DNA of 13,991 nt from contig JAUXUZ010000239.1 of assembly GCA_030680655.1 (NCBI GenBank), positions 1-13,991 of the forward strand. The letters are read 5' to 3'. The notes beneath the pieces are model-generated. The model made no database searches and had not been told where the DNA came from. It saw only the letters and a program-made list of their open reading frames with translations. Within the stretch, counting starts at the first letter, position 1. The number at the start of each line of letters is the position of its first letter. Shown piece by piece: positions 12,801-13,991 of the stretch. Position numbers and translations under genes: made by a program. Source of the stretch: Phycisphaerales bacterium. Lineage in GTDB: Bacteria > Planctomycetota > Phycisphaerae > Phycisphaerales > UBA1924.

Positions 12801-13790
12801 ATGCCCAACGCCCTCCGCGTCTGCCTCGCGCTGCTGCTGACCTGCTTTGCCGCCTCGTGTTCGCAGGCACCGGCGCCTACTGCCGAACGCGCCGCGGCAC
12901 GGGGCGCAACCGCGCCGATACCGGTCGATCTGCGCGTGATGACGTTCAACATCCGCTACGGCACGGCCAACGATGGCGACGACCGTTGGGAGAACCGGCG
13001 CGGGCTGGTGATGGATGTGATCAAGTCGAACAACCCGGACGTGTTGGGGCTGCAGGAGGCGCTGCGGTTTCAGATCGATGAGATACGGGCGGCGTTCCCT
13101 GAGTACGCGGAGGTGGGCGTCGGGCGCGACGACGGGAAAACGAAGGGGGAGTACTCGGCGATCCTGTATCGGACGCCACAGCTGAAGCTCTCGGGCGAGG
13201 GGCCGGCCGATTCGGGGACCTTCTGGCTCAGCGACACGCCGGAGAAGATTGGGAGCAAGACGTGGGGGAACGGGATCACACGGATCTGCTCGTGGGCCCG
13301 TCTACGCGAGGCCGACGGGCGTGAGTTCTACGTGTACAACGTGCACCTTGACCACCAATCGGAACCGTCGCGGCAGAAGAGTGCCGTGCTGCTGGCCGAG
13401 CGGATCGAGCATCGTTCGGTGCGTGCGCCGGTGATCGTCACGGGCGACTTCAACTGCGGTGAGTCATCGCAGGCGATCAGGTTCCTTTCGGGCCGGGTGC
13501 ACGCGCCAGAGCCGGCCGGATGGAACGGGCTGATCGACACGTTCCGCGCCGTGCACCCTGACGAGATGAGTGTGCGGACGTTCCATGCATTCAAGGGCGT
13601 TGACGATGCGACAGGCAAGGGCGGTCCGCAGGGGGCGCTCACGGAGAAGATCGACTATGTGCTTGTCGACGACGGCTGGACGGTGCTCGATGCGGCGATC
13701 GATCGGACATCGCGGGATGGGCGGTATCCATCGGACCACTTTCCCGTGACGGCGCGGGTAAGGCTGAACACGTCTGCACCGCGACCGTGA
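12801..13790 (+). CDS. Endonuclease/exonuclease/phosphatase-family lipoprotein
   Basis: 329-residue metal-dependent phosphoesterase of the DNase I-like EEP superfamily, exported as a probable lipoprotein: a hydrophobic signal (5-16) precedes FAASC with the lipidated Cys20. Superfamily motifs occur in order: MTFNIRYG with Asn50, LGLQE with Glu86, NVHLDH with His182, TGDFN with Asp216 and Asn218, KIDYVL with Asp285, and SDHFPV with Asp312 and His313. The whole catalytic set is present. The substrate cannot be told from the sequence: secreted members cleave nucleic acids, sugar phosphates or lipid head groups, and members with DNRW-like DDRWENRR text are usually annotated only as EEP family. Its end converges on the partial gene at 13817. 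Confidence 0.92.
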   Translation: MPNALRVCLALLLTCFAASCSQAPAPTAERAAARGATAPIPVDLRVMTFNIRYGTANDGDDRWENRRGLVMDVIKSNNPDVLGLQEALRFQIDEIRAAFPEYAEVGVGRDDGKTKGEYSAILYRTPQLKLSGEGPADSGTFWLSDTPEKIGSKTWGNGITRICSWARLREADGREFYVYNVHLDHQSEPSRQKSAVLLAERIEHRSVRAPVIVTGDFNCGESSQAIRFLSGRVHAPEPAGWNGLIDTFRAVHPDEMSVRTFHAFKGVDDATGKGGPQGALTEKIDYVLVDDGWTVLDAAIDRTSRDGRYPSDHFPVTARVRLNTSAPRP

Positions 13791-13808
13791 GGCGCTCGTG
13801 CTCGCGCC
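13791..13808. terminator. Short GC hairpin after the EEP gene
   Basis: GGCGC (13791-13795) can pair with GCGCC (13804-13808) across an 8-nt loop, directly after the stop codon and within the 26-bp convergent gap. There is no T-tract, so support is weak. Confidence 0.25.
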
Positions 13809-13816
13809 CGAGGCTC

Positions 13817-13991
13817 TTATCGAGTGGCGTTGAACGCGAGGGTGGCTCGGATGTGCTCGTACTCGATGGTCTCGTCACCGAGCTCGTGGAGGCGGGTGCG
13901 GATGGGGCCGATCGCCTGCGTGCTCAATTCCTTGGCGATTTCCAGGATGCGTTGCTGGGCCTTGCGCGAGACCCACTTGTCGATGTCGGCG
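13817..13991 (-). CDS. C-terminal end of an unidentified protein (partial)
   Basis: 57 residues and a TAA stop (13817-13819) are visible; the gene enters from the right edge. The fragment is mainly amphipathic helix (WVSRKAQQRILEIAKELST, then a short helix, then DETIEYEHIRATLAFN). It vaguely recalls the small PCP_red-type helical domain (helices followed by an 'IT.E.V'-like end), but the match is too weak to name. The G/C-ending codons and the natural stop in a convergent position support coding. Confidence 0.6.
   Translation of the reverse strand, partial: ADIDKWVSRKAQQRILEIAKELSTQAIGPIRTRLHELGDETIEYEHIRATLAFNATR

Noticed and set aside
11530..12870. Long minus-strand open frame opposite fabI and the following spacer
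   Set aside because: Mirror of fabI codon bias; no recognisable protein pattern.

Overview
The window looks like a piece of a high-GC chromosome from a planctomycete of the Phycisphaerae/Phycisphaerales type. The indications are a secreted protein ending in a double calcium-loop repeat that closes on Gly-Cys (the 'GC-type dockerin' tail typical of that group), a DUF1844 protein, a CxxCH-type NrfA with an uncleaved membrane anchor, and a mix of leadered and apparently leaderless genes. No plasmid, phage or transposase gene is visible. The content is mostly housekeeping and respiratory. I do not see a clear new multi-gene system, and the findings are scored accordingly.

Layout. Positions 1-3978 hold four minus-strand genes read right to left: a SurA/parvulin-like lipoprotein, a YraN (UPF0102) nuclease-fold protein 3 bp behind it, then nrfH and nrfA (nrfA runs off the left edge). 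NrfH carries quinol electrons to NrfA, which reduces nitrite to ammonium. NrfA here has CIDCL where its second haem motif should end in His. Positions 4049-4582 (+) encode a DUF1844 protein, convergent with a secreted GC-dockerin protein (4598-5680, -). Positions 5845-7833 (-) encode a divergent CTP synthase with an N-terminal extension.

After a gene-free stretch with a good sigma-70-type promoter comes a small helical protein of unknown function (8166-8597, +) and then an exported M1 zinc aminopeptidase (8683-10443, +). nadC (10452-11426, -) converges on the peptidase gene. nadC and fabI (11611-12426, +) diverge from a 184-bp spacer that contains a 102-bp palindromic REP/MITE-like element. 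A possible small disordered protein (12517-12774, +) and an endonuclease/exonuclease/phosphatase-fold lipoprotein (12801-13790, +) follow. The C-terminal end of an unknown minus-strand gene closes the window (13817-13991).

Expression signals fall into two groups. nrfH, yraN, the 8166 gene and the M1 peptidase have clear Shine-Dalgarno sequences, and two of them use GTG or TTG starts. The CTP synthase, nadC, fabI, DUF1844 and EEP-lipoprotein genes lack a Shine-Dalgarno sequence and instead have a TANNNT hexamer 5-7 nt before the ATG, as expected for leaderless mRNAs.
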